Source: Novosphingobium profundi
Lineage (GTDB): Bacteria > Pseudomonadota > Alphaproteobacteria > Sphingomonadales > Sphingomonadaceae
Length of the DNA stretch: 64,000 nt
NCBI RefSeq assembly: GCF_018491765.1
Contig: NZ_JABWCU010000014.1
Coordinates: 120,412 to 184,411 of the forward strand
Reading direction: 5' to 3'
Under the pieces are notes generated by a model that was not told where the DNA came from, did not search any database, and saw nothing but the letters and a program-made list of their open reading frames with translations. Positions 1 to 10,000 of this stretch are shown here, piece after piece (within the stretch, counting starts at the first letter, position 1; each line of letters begins with the position of its first letter). A program made the translations under genes and the position numbers.

Positions 1-1
1 G

Positions 2-1486
2 CTCTACGAGGGCTATACCGGGCCCCTGCTCAAGGCCTTCCTGACCACGGCGACGCCGAGCAGCACGGTCGTCTACGACAGCACCGACCGGTCCTCCTCG
101 CTGACCCTGCACGCGCTCGACGGCTCGGCGCTCGACAGCTCGCTGATCTATGGCACCGCGTCCTATTCGTGCACCGGCGGCGATGTTTCGTGCACCAACG
201 TGGGGACCTATACCGCAGGGGTCGGCGGGCTCTATTCCTCGCAGCTGGGCTACGACATCGTCACTCAGGGCACGCTGACGATCACGCCGGCCTCGCTGAG
301 GATCACCGGCGCCAGCGCCAGCTCAACCTACACAGGCCTTGCGCAGACGCTGGGCAGCACCACCGTTTCGGGCCTGCTCGGTTCGGACAGCGTGGATAGC
401 GTGACCGGGACTGCGCAAGGGACGGATGTCGGCACTTATGCCCAGATCCTGGGCGATGCCACGGGGACCGGACTTGGCAATTACACGATCACCTATGTCG
501 ATGGATCGCTCACGATCACGCCGGCGGCGTTGACGATCACCGGGAATACCTCGCAGAGCACCTACACCGCTTTCGCGCAGGCCAATGGCTACACGGTCAC
601 CGGCCTCTTGGGCGCGGACAGCGTGGCCTCGGTCGCGGGCCTGGCCGGGGGCACCGCTGTGGGGAGTTACGCCGATGCGCTGTCGGGCGCCTCGGGCACG
701 GGCCTGTCGAACTACACGATCACCTACGTGAACGGCGGGCTGACGATCGATCCGGCGGCGCTGACGATCACCGGGAATACCTCGCAGAGCACCTATACCG
801 CCTTCGCGCAGGCCAATGGCTACACGGTCACCGGCCTCTTGGGCGCGGACAGCGTGGCTTCGGTCATGGGCCTGGCCGAAGGCAGCGCTGTGGGGAGTTA
901 CGTCGATGCGCTGTCGGGCGCCTCGGGCACGGGGCTGTCGAACTACACGATCACCTACGTGAACGGCGCGCTGGCGATCGACCCGGCGGCGCTCACGATC
1001 ACCGGCGCTACGACCCGTACGACTTACGACGGGGCGCTTCACACGAATGCCTATTCGGTCAGCGGCCTGCTCGGCTCGGACGGTGTCGAGAGCGTGTCGG
1101 GTCTGGCCAGCGGGGTCGAGGCGGGGACTTACGTCGACAGCCTCTCGCAGGCGAGCGGTACGGGTCTGTCGAACTACGCGATCCGCTATGTCGATGGCTC
1201 GCTGACGATCGATCCGGTCGCCTCCGAGCCCATTCCCGAGCCCACTCCCGAACCTGCCCCCGAACCCGCCCCCGAGCCGGAGATCGCGCCGGAGATCGCG
1301 CCGGGAGGCGCGGCCGCCTTCCTCCCGCTGTTCCAGATCTCGCTCAAGGGGGCGGGACGGCTTGCCCCGGCGGACCTTTGGCTCGAGGGCGCCCGCAGCG
1401 AGCCGGGTGACGAAGCCGCGCCGGGTTGCGGTTCGCTCCACTATGGTCGCGAAGGGGGCGTCGGAAGCGGAGCGAGCTGCCGTTGA
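2..1486 (+). CDS. Large MBG-repeat surface adhesin, C-terminal part
   Basis: The reading frame is open from the first bases of the window, so this is the 3' end (about 494 residues) of a larger gene. It holds about four tandem units of 77-78 residues, each with the pattern LTITG...YTVTGLLGADSV...GTGLSNYTITYVNG...LTIDPA. This is typical of MBG/YDG beta-sandwich repeats in filamentous-haemagglutinin-like adhesins. After the repeats comes a Pro-Glu-rich linker (about 1216-1300) and a short tail without recognisable autotransporter or anchor domain. A role in surface attachment or two-partner secretion is inferred from the family. The N-terminal secretion domain lies outside the window, so the export route cannot be judged. 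The next gene is convergent, 7 bases away. Confidence 0.8.
   Translation, partial: LYEGYTGPLLKAFLTTATPSSTVVYDSTDRSSSLTLHALDGSALDSSLIYGTASYSCTGGDVSCTNVGTYTAGVGGLYSSQLGYDIVTQGTLTITPASLRITGASASSTYTGLAQTLGSTTVSGLLGSDSVDSVTGTAQGTDVGTYAQILGDATGTGLGNYTITYVDGSLTITPAALTITGNTSQSTYTAFAQANGYTVTGLLGADSVASVAGLAGGTAVGSYADALSGASGTGLSNYTITYVNGGLTIDPAALTITGNTSQSTYTAFAQANGYTVTGLLGADSVASVMGLAEGSAVGSYVDALSGASGTGLSNYTITYVNGALAIDPAALTITGATTRTTYDGALHTNAYSVSGLLGSDGVESVSGLASGVEAGTYVDSLSQASGTGLSNYAIRYVDGSLTIDPVASEPIPEPTPEPAPEPAPEPEIAPEIAPGGAAAFLPLFQISLKGAGRLAPADLWLEGARSEPGDEAAPGCGSLHYGREGGVGSGASCR
527..988 (+). repeat. Two near-identical 231-bp tandem repeats inside the adhesin
   Basis: Units 527-757 and 758-988 each encode 77 residues and differ by only a small number of substitutions at the DNA level. 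The flanking units (293-526 and 989-1219) are more diverged. The exact 231-bp period keeps the reading frame. This suggests recent duplication of one repeat unit, and such tracts commonly change copy number by recombination. Confidence 0.85.
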
Positions 1487-1493
1487 GGCCCGC

Positions 1494-2363
1494 TCAGGCG
1501 GCGGCGATACGGTCGAGGCGCGCGCGCGTCTCGGCCGTCAGCGCGAGTTCGGCCGCGGCGAGATTTTCGAACAGGTGCGCTCGGCGCGAGGTGCCGGGGA
1601 TGAGCAGCAGGTTCGGCGAACGGGCAAGCAGCCAGGCGAGCGCAAGCTGCATCGGACTGACCGCAAGTTCCCCCGCGATCGCCGAGAGCGCGTCCGACTG
1701 GATCGGGCTGAACCCGCCCAGCGGGAAGAAAGGCACATAGGCGATCCCCTGAAGGGCCAGGTCGTCGACGAGTGCGTCGTCGGCGCGATGGACCAGGTTG
1801 TACTGGTTCTGCACGCAGGCCACCGGGGCGATCGCCTGCGCCTGGCGCACTTGCGCCGGGGTAACGTTGCTGAGGCCGAGGTGGCCGATGAGCCCTTCGT
1901 CGCGCAGCCGTGCCAGCGTCGCGAACTGTTCGTCGAGCGGCCCTTCGCTCGGCTCGTGGATATCGCCCATCAACCGCAAATTGACGAGGTCGAGCCGCTC
2001 GAGTCCAAGGTTGCGCAAGTTGTCGTGCACCGCGCGGGTCAGATCCTCGGGGCTTTGCGCCGCGAGCCAGGCGCCGTCCTGTCCGCGCACCGCGCCGACC
2101 TTGGTCACGATCAGCAAATCGTCGGGATAGGGGTGGAGCGCCTCGCGCAGGATCTGGTTGGTGACGTGGGGACCATAGAAGTCGCTGGTGTCGATGTGGT
2201 TGACCCCCGCTTCCACCGCCGCGCGCAGCACCGCGAGCGCCTCGACGCGGTCGCGCGGCGGCCCGAACACGCCGGGGCCGGCCAGTTGCATCGCGCCATA
2301 GCCCATCCGGTTCACGGTGCGTCCGGCGAGCGGAAAGGTTCCAGCCTGGGATAGATCGACCAT
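1494..2363 (-). CDS. Aldo/keto reductase
   Basis: A 289-residue cytosolic NAD(P)H-dependent oxidoreductase of the AKR TIM-barrel superfamily. Visible hallmarks are the N-terminal strand with RMGYGAMQL, the Asp/Tyr active-site segment HIDTSDFYG near residue 57, the Lys-bearing VTKVG strand near residue 86, and the late cofactor-binding region LLIPGTSRRAHLFEN. Length is normal for the family. The start is the ATG at 2363, preceded by an AGGAGA-like site. It is transcribed divergently from a LysR regulator whose start is 98 bases away, so that regulator probably controls it. The substrate cannot be told from sequence. Confidence 0.85.
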   Translation of the reverse strand: MVDLSQAGTFPLAGRTVNRMGYGAMQLAGPGVFGPPRDRVEALAVLRAAVEAGVNHIDTSDFYGPHVTNQILREALHPYPDDLLIVTKVGAVRGQDGAWLAAQSPEDLTRAVHDNLRNLGLERLDLVNLRLMGDIHEPSEGPLDEQFATLARLRDEGLIGHLGLSNVTPAQVRQAQAIAPVACVQNQYNLVHRADDALVDDLALQGIAYVPFFPLGGFSPIQSDALSAIAGELAVSPMQLALAWLLARSPNLLLIPGTSRRAHLFENLAAAELALTAETRARLDRIAAA

Positions 2364-2461
2364 TTGTCCTGTCTCCTGAGATTGTCTGGGCGCGATATGG
2401 ACTTCGCATCGATGTTCGATAAGTCTTCCAGATCAGGACGGGCTGTTCGGGATTTGGGACA

Positions 2462-3376
2462 ATGACGATGGACCTCGACGATCTTCGCGCTTTCGTGGCC
2501 GTGGCCCGCGCGGGCGGCTTTCGCGAGGCCGCACGGGTGGCAGGCGGCTCGGCTTCGGGGCTCAGCGAGGCCTTGCGGCGGCTCGAGGCGCGGCTGGGCG
2601 TCCGCCTGCTCCACCGCAGCACGCGCAGCGTTTCGCTCACCGAGGCGGGCGCACGGCTCTACGCCCGGCTGACGCCCGCGCTCGGCGAGATCGACGCCGC
2701 GCTCGAGGCGCTCGAAGCGCGGACCGACGAGCCGGCGGGAACGCTGCGCCTGAACGTGCCCGCCAACGTCGCCCGCACCGTCCTGCCTACGATCCTTCCG
2801 GAATTCCTCCAGGCCCATCCCCATGTCCGGGTCGAAGTGACCGTGGAGGACAGCTTCGTCGATATCCTGGCTTCGGGCGCCGATGCCGGCATCCGTTACG
2901 AGGAACGGCTCGAGCAGGACATGATCGCCTTGCCGATCGGTCCCCGCCAGCAGCGCATCCTGACCGCGGCCTCGCCCGCCTATCTCGCCGCGCGCGGACG
3001 GCCACGCCACCCGGGTGACTTGCTCGACCACGCCTGCCTGCGGCTGCGCTTTGCCAGCGGTGCTCCGGCGACCTGGGAATTCGAGAAGGACGGCGAGGTC
3101 CTGCGCATCGATCCGCCGGGGCCACTTCTCGTCCAGCCCGGTTCGGCGTGCGATCTGTTGGTCGAGGCCGCGCTCGCGGGCCTCGGGATCGTCGCCCTGT
3201 TCGAGGACTGGCTCGCCCCGCACGTGAACAGCGGCGCGCTCGAGACGATTCTCGAGGATTGGTCGGCGCCGTTCTCGGGCCCCATGCTCTACTATTCAGG
3301 ACGGCGCCAGTTGCCCCCGCCGCTTCGGGCCTTCGTGGACTTCACGCGCGGGGGCGCATCGGGTCGGGTGGTCTAG
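2462..3376 (+). CDS. LysR-family transcriptional regulator
   Basis: A 304-residue regulator with the N-terminal winged helix-turn-helix (MDLDDLRAFVAVARAGGF, residues 3-20, and GLSEALRRLEARLGVRLLHR following) and a C-terminal LysR substrate-binding domain of the LTTR group common in proteobacteria (AGTLRLNVPANVARTVLPTI region onward). It is divergent from the aldo/keto reductase, the arrangement typical for LTTRs that control the neighbouring gene. An alternative start at 2468 would remove only two residues. Its stop codon overlaps the stop of the convergent CLC gene by four bases (3373-3376). Confidence 0.9.
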   Translation: MTMDLDDLRAFVAVARAGGFREAARVAGGSASGLSEALRRLEARLGVRLLHRSTRSVSLTEAGARLYARLTPALGEIDAALEALEARTDEPAGTLRLNVPANVARTVLPTILPEFLQAHPHVRVEVTVEDSFVDILASGADAGIRYEERLEQDMIALPIGPRQQRILTAASPAYLAARGRPRHPGDLLDHACLRLRFASGAPATWEFEKDGEVLRIDPPGPLLVQPGSACDLLVEAALAGLGIVALFEDWLAPHVNSGALETILEDWSAPFSGPMLYYSGRRQLPPPLRAFVDFTRGGASGRVV

Positions 3377-4746
3377 CTGTCGATCGCGCGTTGCGCGCGC
3401 GCGCTGCGGGCCTCGCGCAAGGTGGCGGCCACCTCTCGCCCCGGGGTCGCCCGCTTGGGAACGGCGATGCGCTGCGAGAGGTAGATGCCGTTGTGGCCCG
3501 AACAGAGATAGGCGATGAAGCAGGCGAGCGCGATGGGGACGGCGTGGTCCGCGCCGAACAGTTCGATTCCCATGATCGTGCAGGCAAGCGGTGTATTGGC
3601 GGCACCTGCGAAGACCGCGACGAAGCCCAGCGCGGCAAAGAGGTCGAGCGGGGCGCCCAGGAGGCCCCCCAGCGCATTGCCGAGTGCCGCGCCGATGAAG
3701 AACAGCGGCGTGACTTCGCCACCCTTGTAGCCGGCGCTCAGCGTCACCGCGGTGAACAGCAGCTTGAGCGCCCAGCTCCCATAGTCGACCGGTCCGGTGA
3801 AGAAGCCACTGATGGTGGGATCGCCCGGAATCGCGGACCAGACGCCCAGGCCGAGATAGGCGCGCGTGCCCAGCGCCCAGACCAGCCCGATCACCAGCAC
3901 GCCGCCCAGCGCGGCGCGGGCCGGGCCGTAGGGGACGAGGCGCTTGAGCAGGCCGCCGAGCGCGTGGTTGGCCTCGGCGAAGGCGAGCCCGGCCAGGCCG
4001 AAGGCGACCCCGGCGAGGGCGACCTTGCCGAGCAGCAGCGGCTCGTCGAAAAGCGCGCGGGATTGCATTGCCGCGAACGTGATGTGGTAGGGGGTATGGT
4101 GGATGCCCCAGGCGTGGCAGGTCCAGTCACCGACGAGCGCGGCCAGCAGGCAGGGCATGATCCCGGCATATTCGACGCGGCCAAGCGCAAGCACCTCGAG
4201 CGCGAAGACGGCCCCGGCCAGCGGCGTCCCGAAGACCGCGCCGAAGCCTGCCGCAACGCCGGCCATGAGAAGGATGCGCACGCCCTGCGTATCGAGCCGC
4301 AGCCCCCGTGCGAAGGCACTGGCAAGGCTTCCGCCAAGCTGCACCGCCGTCCCCTCGCGCCCGGCCGATCCGCCCAGCAGGTGGGTGATGATCGTGCCGG
4401 CAAAGACGAGCGGGGCCATGCGCAGCGGGATGCCGCCGCCCGGCTCGTGGATCTGCTCGACGATGAGGTTGTTGCCCGCTTCCACCGAGCGGCCCAGGCG
4501 GTGGTAGAACCAGGCGACCAGCGCGCCGCCTGCGGGGAGGAGGTAGAGCAGCCAGGGATGGTCGAAGCGGGCGCGGGTCGCAGCCTCGAGCCCCCACAGG
4601 AAGGCCGCGCAGAGCGTGCCGACGAGCACCGCCATCGGCACCAGGATAAGCGTCCAGCGCAGCACGCAGAACGCGTGCTGGCGCCGGTCGCGTGCCACGG
4701 CCACGAAGTTGAACTGTTCGAACAGATTGTGAAACGTCGCGCGCAC
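3373..4746 (-). CDS. CLC-F type fluoride/proton antiporter
   Basis: A 457-residue polytopic inner-membrane protein of the CLC family. The second signature reads GREGTAVQLGG instead of the canonical GREGP, and the position of the chloride-coordinating GSGIP motif reads GNNLI, so the selectivity serine is missing. The GxFxP-type segment appears as AVFGTPLAG. These changes match the fluoride-exporting CLC-F clade. The start is a GTG at 4746 with AGGAGG four bases upstream; a longer open frame up to 5013 exists but would translate through the riboswitch. A fluoride riboswitch lies directly upstream, which strongly supports fluoride export rather than chloride transport. The alternative is a generic CLC chloride/proton antiporter. 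Confidence 0.9.
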   Translation of the reverse strand: MRATFHNLFEQFNFVAVARDRRQHAFCVLRWTLILVPMAVLVGTLCAAFLWGLEAATRARFDHPWLLYLLPAGGALVAWFYHRLGRSVEAGNNLIVEQIHEPGGGIPLRMAPLVFAGTIITHLLGGSAGREGTAVQLGGSLASAFARGLRLDTQGVRILLMAGVAAGFGAVFGTPLAGAVFALEVLALGRVEYAGIMPCLLAALVGDWTCHAWGIHHTPYHITFAAMQSRALFDEPLLLGKVALAGVAFGLAGLAFAEANHALGGLLKRLVPYGPARAALGGVLVIGLVWALGTRAYLGLGVWSAIPGDPTISGFFTGPVDYGSWALKLLFTAVTLSAGYKGGEVTPLFFIGAALGNALGGLLGAPLDLFAALGFVAVFAGAANTPLACTIMGIELFGADHAVPIALACFIAYLCSGHNGIYLSQRIAVPKRATPGREVAATLREARSARAQRAIDS

Positions 4747-4775
4747 GATTCCTCCTTTGCTGCCTTGCGGCGCCA

Positions 4776-4839
4776 GGTAGGAATCATCGTCCCGTGCAAG
4801 GGCGGTTCGGCCCGAATGGCCCGGCGGAAATCCATCGCC
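4776..4839 (-). promoter_or_regulatory. Fluoride riboswitch (crcB RNA motif)
   Basis: Read on the minus strand, the leader contains GGCGATGG, then TTCCGCC, then AACCGCC, and closes with GATGATTCCTACC. These are the conserved blocks of the crcB fluoride riboswitch, in order and with the expected stem pairing GGCG/CGCC and pseudoknot-forming loops. It ends about 20 bases upstream of the AGGAGG site of the CLC-F gene, with a small GCC-GCAA-GGC hairpin in between, so ligand binding could control translation or termination. Found by motif reading only. Confidence 0.9.
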
Positions 4840-5101
4840 GTGGACGGGCCTATGTCGCACCGACCCGAACCGGTCAATGGCTTTTGTGCGATGCAGCAGG
4901 AACCGCGCATCTCGTGTGCAAAGGCGCCATGTCGAAACCGGCAGGTCTCGGCTACCGAACGGGGATACCTGCCATTTTCCGTCGGATCGGCGCACCGGCG
5001 GTTGCCGGCCCAAGCACGTCGCTCAGCGGACGCTATCCTTGCTTCTGAACCCAATTTCTCCTTGCGCATTTGCGCACCTTGCCAATCGCGCCGAGCCGAT
5101 G

Positions 5102-5119
5102 TTAGAACCAATATTCTAA
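5102..5119. promoter_or_regulatory. Palindrome TTAGAA-N6-TTCTAA upstream of the GH43 gene
   Basis: A perfect 6+6 inverted repeat in an AT-rich patch (about 5100-5125), 45 bases before the GH43 start and downstream (on the plus strand) of the oppositely oriented riboswitch. It could be an operator or overlap the GH43 promoter. The rest of the 4840-5163 gap shows nothing else recognisable. Confidence 0.4.
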
Positions 5120-5163
5120 TTTATCGAGTTGCGATCTGCAACCGGCATGGGAGATCTGCGAAG

Positions 5164-6798
5164 ATGATGGACCGCCGCAACCTGCTGGCTACGGCAACAT
5201 TTGGCGCAGGGGCTGTTGTCGGCACGACGTTGTTCGCAGATTCGGCACCTGCCCTGCCCAGTCCCCCGCAAGGTCTGGCGGGGATCGAGGGCCAACGGCG
5301 GGCCGACCAGGGGAACGGCACCTATCTCAACCCGATCCTGGCCGGTGACTACCCGGACCCGTCGATTCTCAAGGACGGGGAGGATTACTACCTCACGCAC
5401 TCCTCGTTCGAAGCGGCACCCGGCCTGCTGATCTGGCACTCGCGCGACCTCGTCAACTGGTCGCCGGTCGGCCCCGCGCTGGAGAAGCCTCTGGGCACGG
5501 TCTTCGCGGTCGACCTCGTCAAGCACGATGGTCGCTACTTCATCTACATCCCGTTCATGGCCGCGCCATGGTCCAAGGGACTCAAGAGCTTCGCCAATAT
5601 CTACGTGATCCATGCCGATGCCATTGGCGGCCCATGGAGCGACCCGATCGACCTGGGCATCAGCGGCCTGATCGATCCCGGCCATGCCGTTGGCGAGGAC
5701 GGCAAGCGCTATCTTTTCCTGAGCGGTGTCAACCGCGTGCGCCTGACCGACGACGGTCTGGCGACGGATGGCCCGGTCGAAAACGTCTATGACGGCTGGA
5801 AATATCCCGAGGACTGGGTGACCGAAGCCTATTCGCTGGAAGGCCCCAAGTTGTTCCGCCGCGGCGATTGGTTCTACCTCGTGACGGCCGTGGGCGGCAC
5901 CGCGGGGCCGCCGACCGGGCATATGGTGGCAATCGCGCGATCGCGCTCGATCAACGGCCCATGGCAGGACTGCCCCCACAACCCGATCGTCCACACCTGG
6001 AACCCGCAGGACAAGTGGCTCTCGCGCGGGCACGCCACGTTCCTGGAGGGGCCCGGCGGCGACTGGTGGGCGGTCTATCACGGGTACGAGAAGGGCTACT
6101 ACACGCTGGGGCGCCAGACCCTCTTGGAACCGATCACTTGGGATGCGGACGACTGGCCACGCGCCAAGGGGGGCGATCTCTCGCAACCTCTGCCTTCCCC
6201 CCGCGGCGGCCAAGCCGGCCCGAACGGCATCGCCTGGTCCGACGACTTCACCGTTCCCTCGCTCGGCACCCGCTGGCGTTTCTACAACCAGGCGCCGGGC
6301 GAAAGCGAACGCGCCCGCATTAGCGGCGGCAAGCTGGAACTCGCGGCCAAGGGAAGGGGCCCGCAGGATTGTTCACCGTTGACGCACCTCGTCGGCGATC
6401 ACGCCTACGAATGCACCGTCTCCCTCGAACTGGACGGCACGGTCGAGGCCGGGCTGCTGCTGTTCTTCGACGACCGCATGTTCCTGGGTCTGGGCTGCGA
6501 CGGCAAACGCATGGTGAGCTATCGCGGCGGCAAGGCCAGTTACTGGCAGGAACCCGTCACACCGAGCCTCAAGGTGGACTTGCGCATCGTCAACGATCGC
6601 AACATCGTGACCATGTACCACCGGGTACCCGGCGAAGACTGGGTGCGTCATGGTGTGCGCAGCGAAGTGTCCGGTTACAACGCCAACACCATGGACGATC
6701 TTTCCAGCCTGCGACCGGCCCTGTTCGCCAGCGGCAAGGGCACCGCGCATTTTCGCGACTATCGCTATCGCGCGTTTGGAAACGGAAACCCGGCATGA
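5164..6798 (+). CDS. Secreted GH43 family glycoside hydrolase (beta-xylosidase/arabinofuranosidase type)
   Basis: A 544-residue exported enzyme. The N-terminus (MMDRRNLLAT followed by a hydrophobic stretch) resembles a twin-arginine or Sec signal. The five-bladed propeller domain (about residues 50-350) begins with NPILAGDYPDPS, giving the catalytic base Asp65; VDLVKHDGRYF carries the pKa-modulating Asp; the general acid is Glu226 in SLEGPKLF; and GHATFLEGP follows. The C-terminal 180 residues form a beta-sandwich typical of the GH43 subfamily that removes xylose or arabinose from plant glycans. The start follows a GGGAG site; the open frame runs far upstream but has no support there. It is isolated, not in an operon. 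Confidence 0.85.
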   Translation: MMDRRNLLATATFGAGAVVGTTLFADSAPALPSPPQGLAGIEGQRRADQGNGTYLNPILAGDYPDPSILKDGEDYYLTHSSFEAAPGLLIWHSRDLVNWSPVGPALEKPLGTVFAVDLVKHDGRYFIYIPFMAAPWSKGLKSFANIYVIHADAIGGPWSDPIDLGISGLIDPGHAVGEDGKRYLFLSGVNRVRLTDDGLATDGPVENVYDGWKYPEDWVTEAYSLEGPKLFRRGDWFYLVTAVGGTAGPPTGHMVAIARSRSINGPWQDCPHNPIVHTWNPQDKWLSRGHATFLEGPGGDWWAVYHGYEKGYYTLGRQTLLEPITWDADDWPRAKGGDLSQPLPSPRGGQAGPNGIAWSDDFTVPSLGTRWRFYNQAPGESERARISGGKLELAAKGRGPQDCSPLTHLVGDHAYECTVSLELDGTVEAGLLLFFDDRMFLGLGCDGKRMVSYRGGKASYWQEPVTPSLKVDLRIVNDRNIVTMYHRVPGEDWVRHGVRSEVSGYNANTMDDLSSLRPALFASGKGTAHFRDYRYRAFGNGNPA

Positions 6799-7080
6799 TC
6801 CGCGGCACGATCGCTAGGCGCGTTGCGGTGCGGGTGAACCTTGGCAACGACTTGGCCGGCGATCGCGACGCTCGCAGAGACGTCCAACCACACCCGCCAG
6901 GCCGCGCGCATGAGGTTCGGGCGACCGGCTCCTTGGGAAAAGCTGTCATTCGCGGATGGCTAGCGAATCCCGAAGCGCAGGGGCCATGCATTTTCGGGTT
7001 GTCCTCTTCGCCCAAGTCCACAGGCGCGAACGCGTAACGGGGGGCTCGCCGAGAAGAGATGCGGCCATTTCGATCCCGTT

Positions 7081-10000
7081 TCAGACGGGCTGTGTCATCG
7101 ATTTTTCAATGGCATGGCAAAGTTCGTCGTGAACGCGCTCGGATGGTGGGGCGATCCTGGCAAGCCCTTCGTAGAGTTCGCATAGTTGGTGGATCGCATC
7201 GTAGCCAAATGTGCCGGCGACGCCCTTGATGGAATGAACGATTGCCAATCTTGCCGCCAGGTCCTGATCAGGGCGGGCGAATTCGGCGAGGAAGCGCGCA
7301 AGGTCGTGCCGGCACTGGGCCAGCAGGCGTTGCTGGACATCGGGCGGGAAGGCCATGAGAAATTCGTTTGGCGCGTCGTCCGGTGGCGCTTCGTCCGGCA
7401 CCCAGTCGAGCGCGTGCGCGATGGCGGCCCGGATCATGTCCTCATTGAAGGGCTTGGTCAGGATCGCACAGGCTCCGGCCGCGAGCAGATCGTCCTGTCG
7501 TTCGCCCTTCGAATACGCCGTGAAGCCCAGGACCGGGACATTCCCCTTGGCGCCCGGCAACTTGCGCAGAAGGCGTATCGTCTCGGCGCCGTCGAGGCCT
7601 GGCATGGCGCTGTCGACCAGGACCAGGTCGAAGGGGGCTGCGATCAGCGCATCTATGGCCTCGGATCCACCGGCTACCCCTTCGACCGCGCAGCCAAGCG
7701 CGCTCAACTGGGCCTGGGCGGCGAGCCGTGTCGCCGCCGTGTCGTCGACGACAAGGACCCGTAGGCCGGGAGGCATGGTCATGGCGGGAAGCTTCGATGC
7801 CGGAACAGCAGGTGCTGTGCGGTCGGCGTGGAGCGGCAGGTCGACACGGAACACGCTACCTTCCCCCGGCGCGCTCTCGATGGACAAGGTGCCTCCCATC
7901 AGCTCGACCAGTTCGTGGACGATCGAGAGGCCGAGGCCCGTGCCGCCGAACCGGCGGTTGGTCGAATTGTCGGCCTGGGCGAAGGGATCGAGAATCCGCT
8001 TCAGTGCCTGGGGCGCGATGCCGATGCCGTTGTCGGCCACCTGCAGCCGATAGCTGTCGGCCCCGGGTGGGTGTTCGCAGCGCACCACGACCGCGCCCTT
8101 CTCGGTGAACTTGACCGCGTTGCTGACGAGATTGGCGAGAATCTGGTGCACGCGGCCGGGGTCGCCGACCACCGTGAATTCGTCGGGTTCCTCGATCTCC
8201 AGCGCCACGCCCTTCGCCTCGGCCCGGGACCGGAACAGGTCTACCGTGTCGGCCATGACGATGCCGGGATCGAAGACGCGCGAATCGAGCTCCTCCTTGC
8301 CGGCTTCGAGCTTGGCATAGTCGAGGATGTTGTCGAGCATGGTCATCAAGGTGCGGGCGTGCGCCTGCGTCGCCTCGATCAGGCGCGGCATGTCCGCGAT
8401 CGGCCAGACGATGCTGTCGCGGTGCCGGGCCAGCAGCTCGAACGTCGCGAGAACACCGGTCATGGGCGTGCGGATCTCGTGGCTCATGACGGCCAGGAAG
8501 CGCGAGCGCGTCTCGACCGCACTCATCGCGGCGTCGCGCGCCCGGCGAAGGTCTTCCTGGACCTTCATCGGCTCGGTCACGTCCTGGCATACCCCGAAGA
8601 CGCCGCAGATGCGCCCGTCGCTGTCAAGCTCGGCCGTGCCGCGAACCTCGAGTATCCGGACCCCGCGGTGGCCGCTGCGTGTCCGGATCGTCCTCTCGAA
8701 GCCACCGCCATGTTCGAGTGTGGCGCGTATCGCGGCGCGCAGCCTGGCCGCATCGCGCGGGGCAAGGGCATCGAGGTATTCGTCCAGGGCGGGCGGGTGG
8801 CGCGTGTCGAGACCGTGCATGGCAAGGACCGAGCGCGACCACGTGGCGCTGTTCGTCGGGGCCGCGAAATGCCAGTGCCCGACGAGGGCGAGGTCCTCGG
8901 CCATCTGGAGCAGGCGGTTGGTCTCGCTCAACTGGACGTTGGACGCCAGGATCGCGGCTTCGGCCGCCTTGCGCTCGCTGACGTCGCGGATGGCGACGAC
9001 GAACTGGGGGGCCTCGCCCTCCATCGCCACCGCGCGAAAGACCGCCTCGACCCAGATCTCGGCTGCGCCGCGGCTCCAGCGAAAGGTGCGCGTCTCGGCC
9101 CGCGAGCCGCTGGCAAGGTCGGCGATCGCCTGGCCGACGGGCGCGCGGTCGGCGGGATGGATGCAGGCGAACAGCGACTGGCCGACCAGATCGTCCGCGG
9201 CCACGTCGAACATGCGGGCGCTGGCTTGCGAGGCGTAGGCGATGACCCCGTGCCGGTCGATGCGGCAGATCAGGTCCTTGAGGTTGTCGGCCAGCAGCCG
9301 CAACTCGCGCTCCTGCGCTTCGAGCCGGAGTTCGGAAAGGCGAAGCTGCGAGACGTCGGTCGAGGCGCAGACCCACCCGGCATCGTCGCCGTCGAGTCCG
9401 CTGAGCGGGGCAAATCGGACCTGGAACCAGCGTTCGCCTTCGCCGCGGTAGTCATCGATGCGGATGGGGACATTGGCGGCATGGCCGGAGGCGCGACTTT
9501 CGTCGAGCGCGGCCTCGATGGCATGGCGCGCGTCCTCGGGCAGACGCACGCCGAGGCGTTCGCCCTGCAGTTCGTCGATCGAACGGCCCGACATCCGCGC
9601 CATGCCCCGGTTGGCGTAGACGATGTGCCGGTCGGGATTGATCGTGCAGATCGCGATCGGGGCGGTTTCGGCCAGTTCGCGAAAGCGCTTCTCGCTTCCC
9701 AGCAGAATAGCGGTCAGGCGGTTGCGCTCGCTCAGGATGATGGCGATCGGCAGCACGGTCAGCACGCAGCTGGCGATGAACAGCTGGAGGAGGAGGACGC
9801 GTGTCGAGGGCTCGTCCTGCGCCGCCGCGATCGGGCCGAGGCCGGCCACGGTCAGCAGCGCGGCCACCACCGCCACGATCAGGGCGCCCATGCTCGCGCC
9901 GAGAAGGCCGGTGCGGAACACCGAAAGACACAGGACCGGGACGAGCAGGTAGATCAGCGGTAGCGGCTGCGCGAAGACGATCGCCGACATGGCCAGCAGG

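Noticed and set aside
2400..2425. GACTT/AAGTC inverted repeat between the aldo/keto reductase and LysR genes
   Set aside because: Five-base arms with a 16-base gap are too weak to call a LysR site.
3148..5163. Long plus-strand open frame running into the GH43 gene
   Set aside because: It crosses the LysR 3' end, the whole CLC gene in antisense and the riboswitch. The translated part is Arg/Ala/Glu-rich without motifs, so only the region from 5164 is a gene.
7828..9963. 711-codon plus-strand open frame over the histidine kinase
   Set aside because: It is a shadow of the kinase, which has a complete set of PAS, HisKA, HATPase, REC and Hpt motifs on the other strand.
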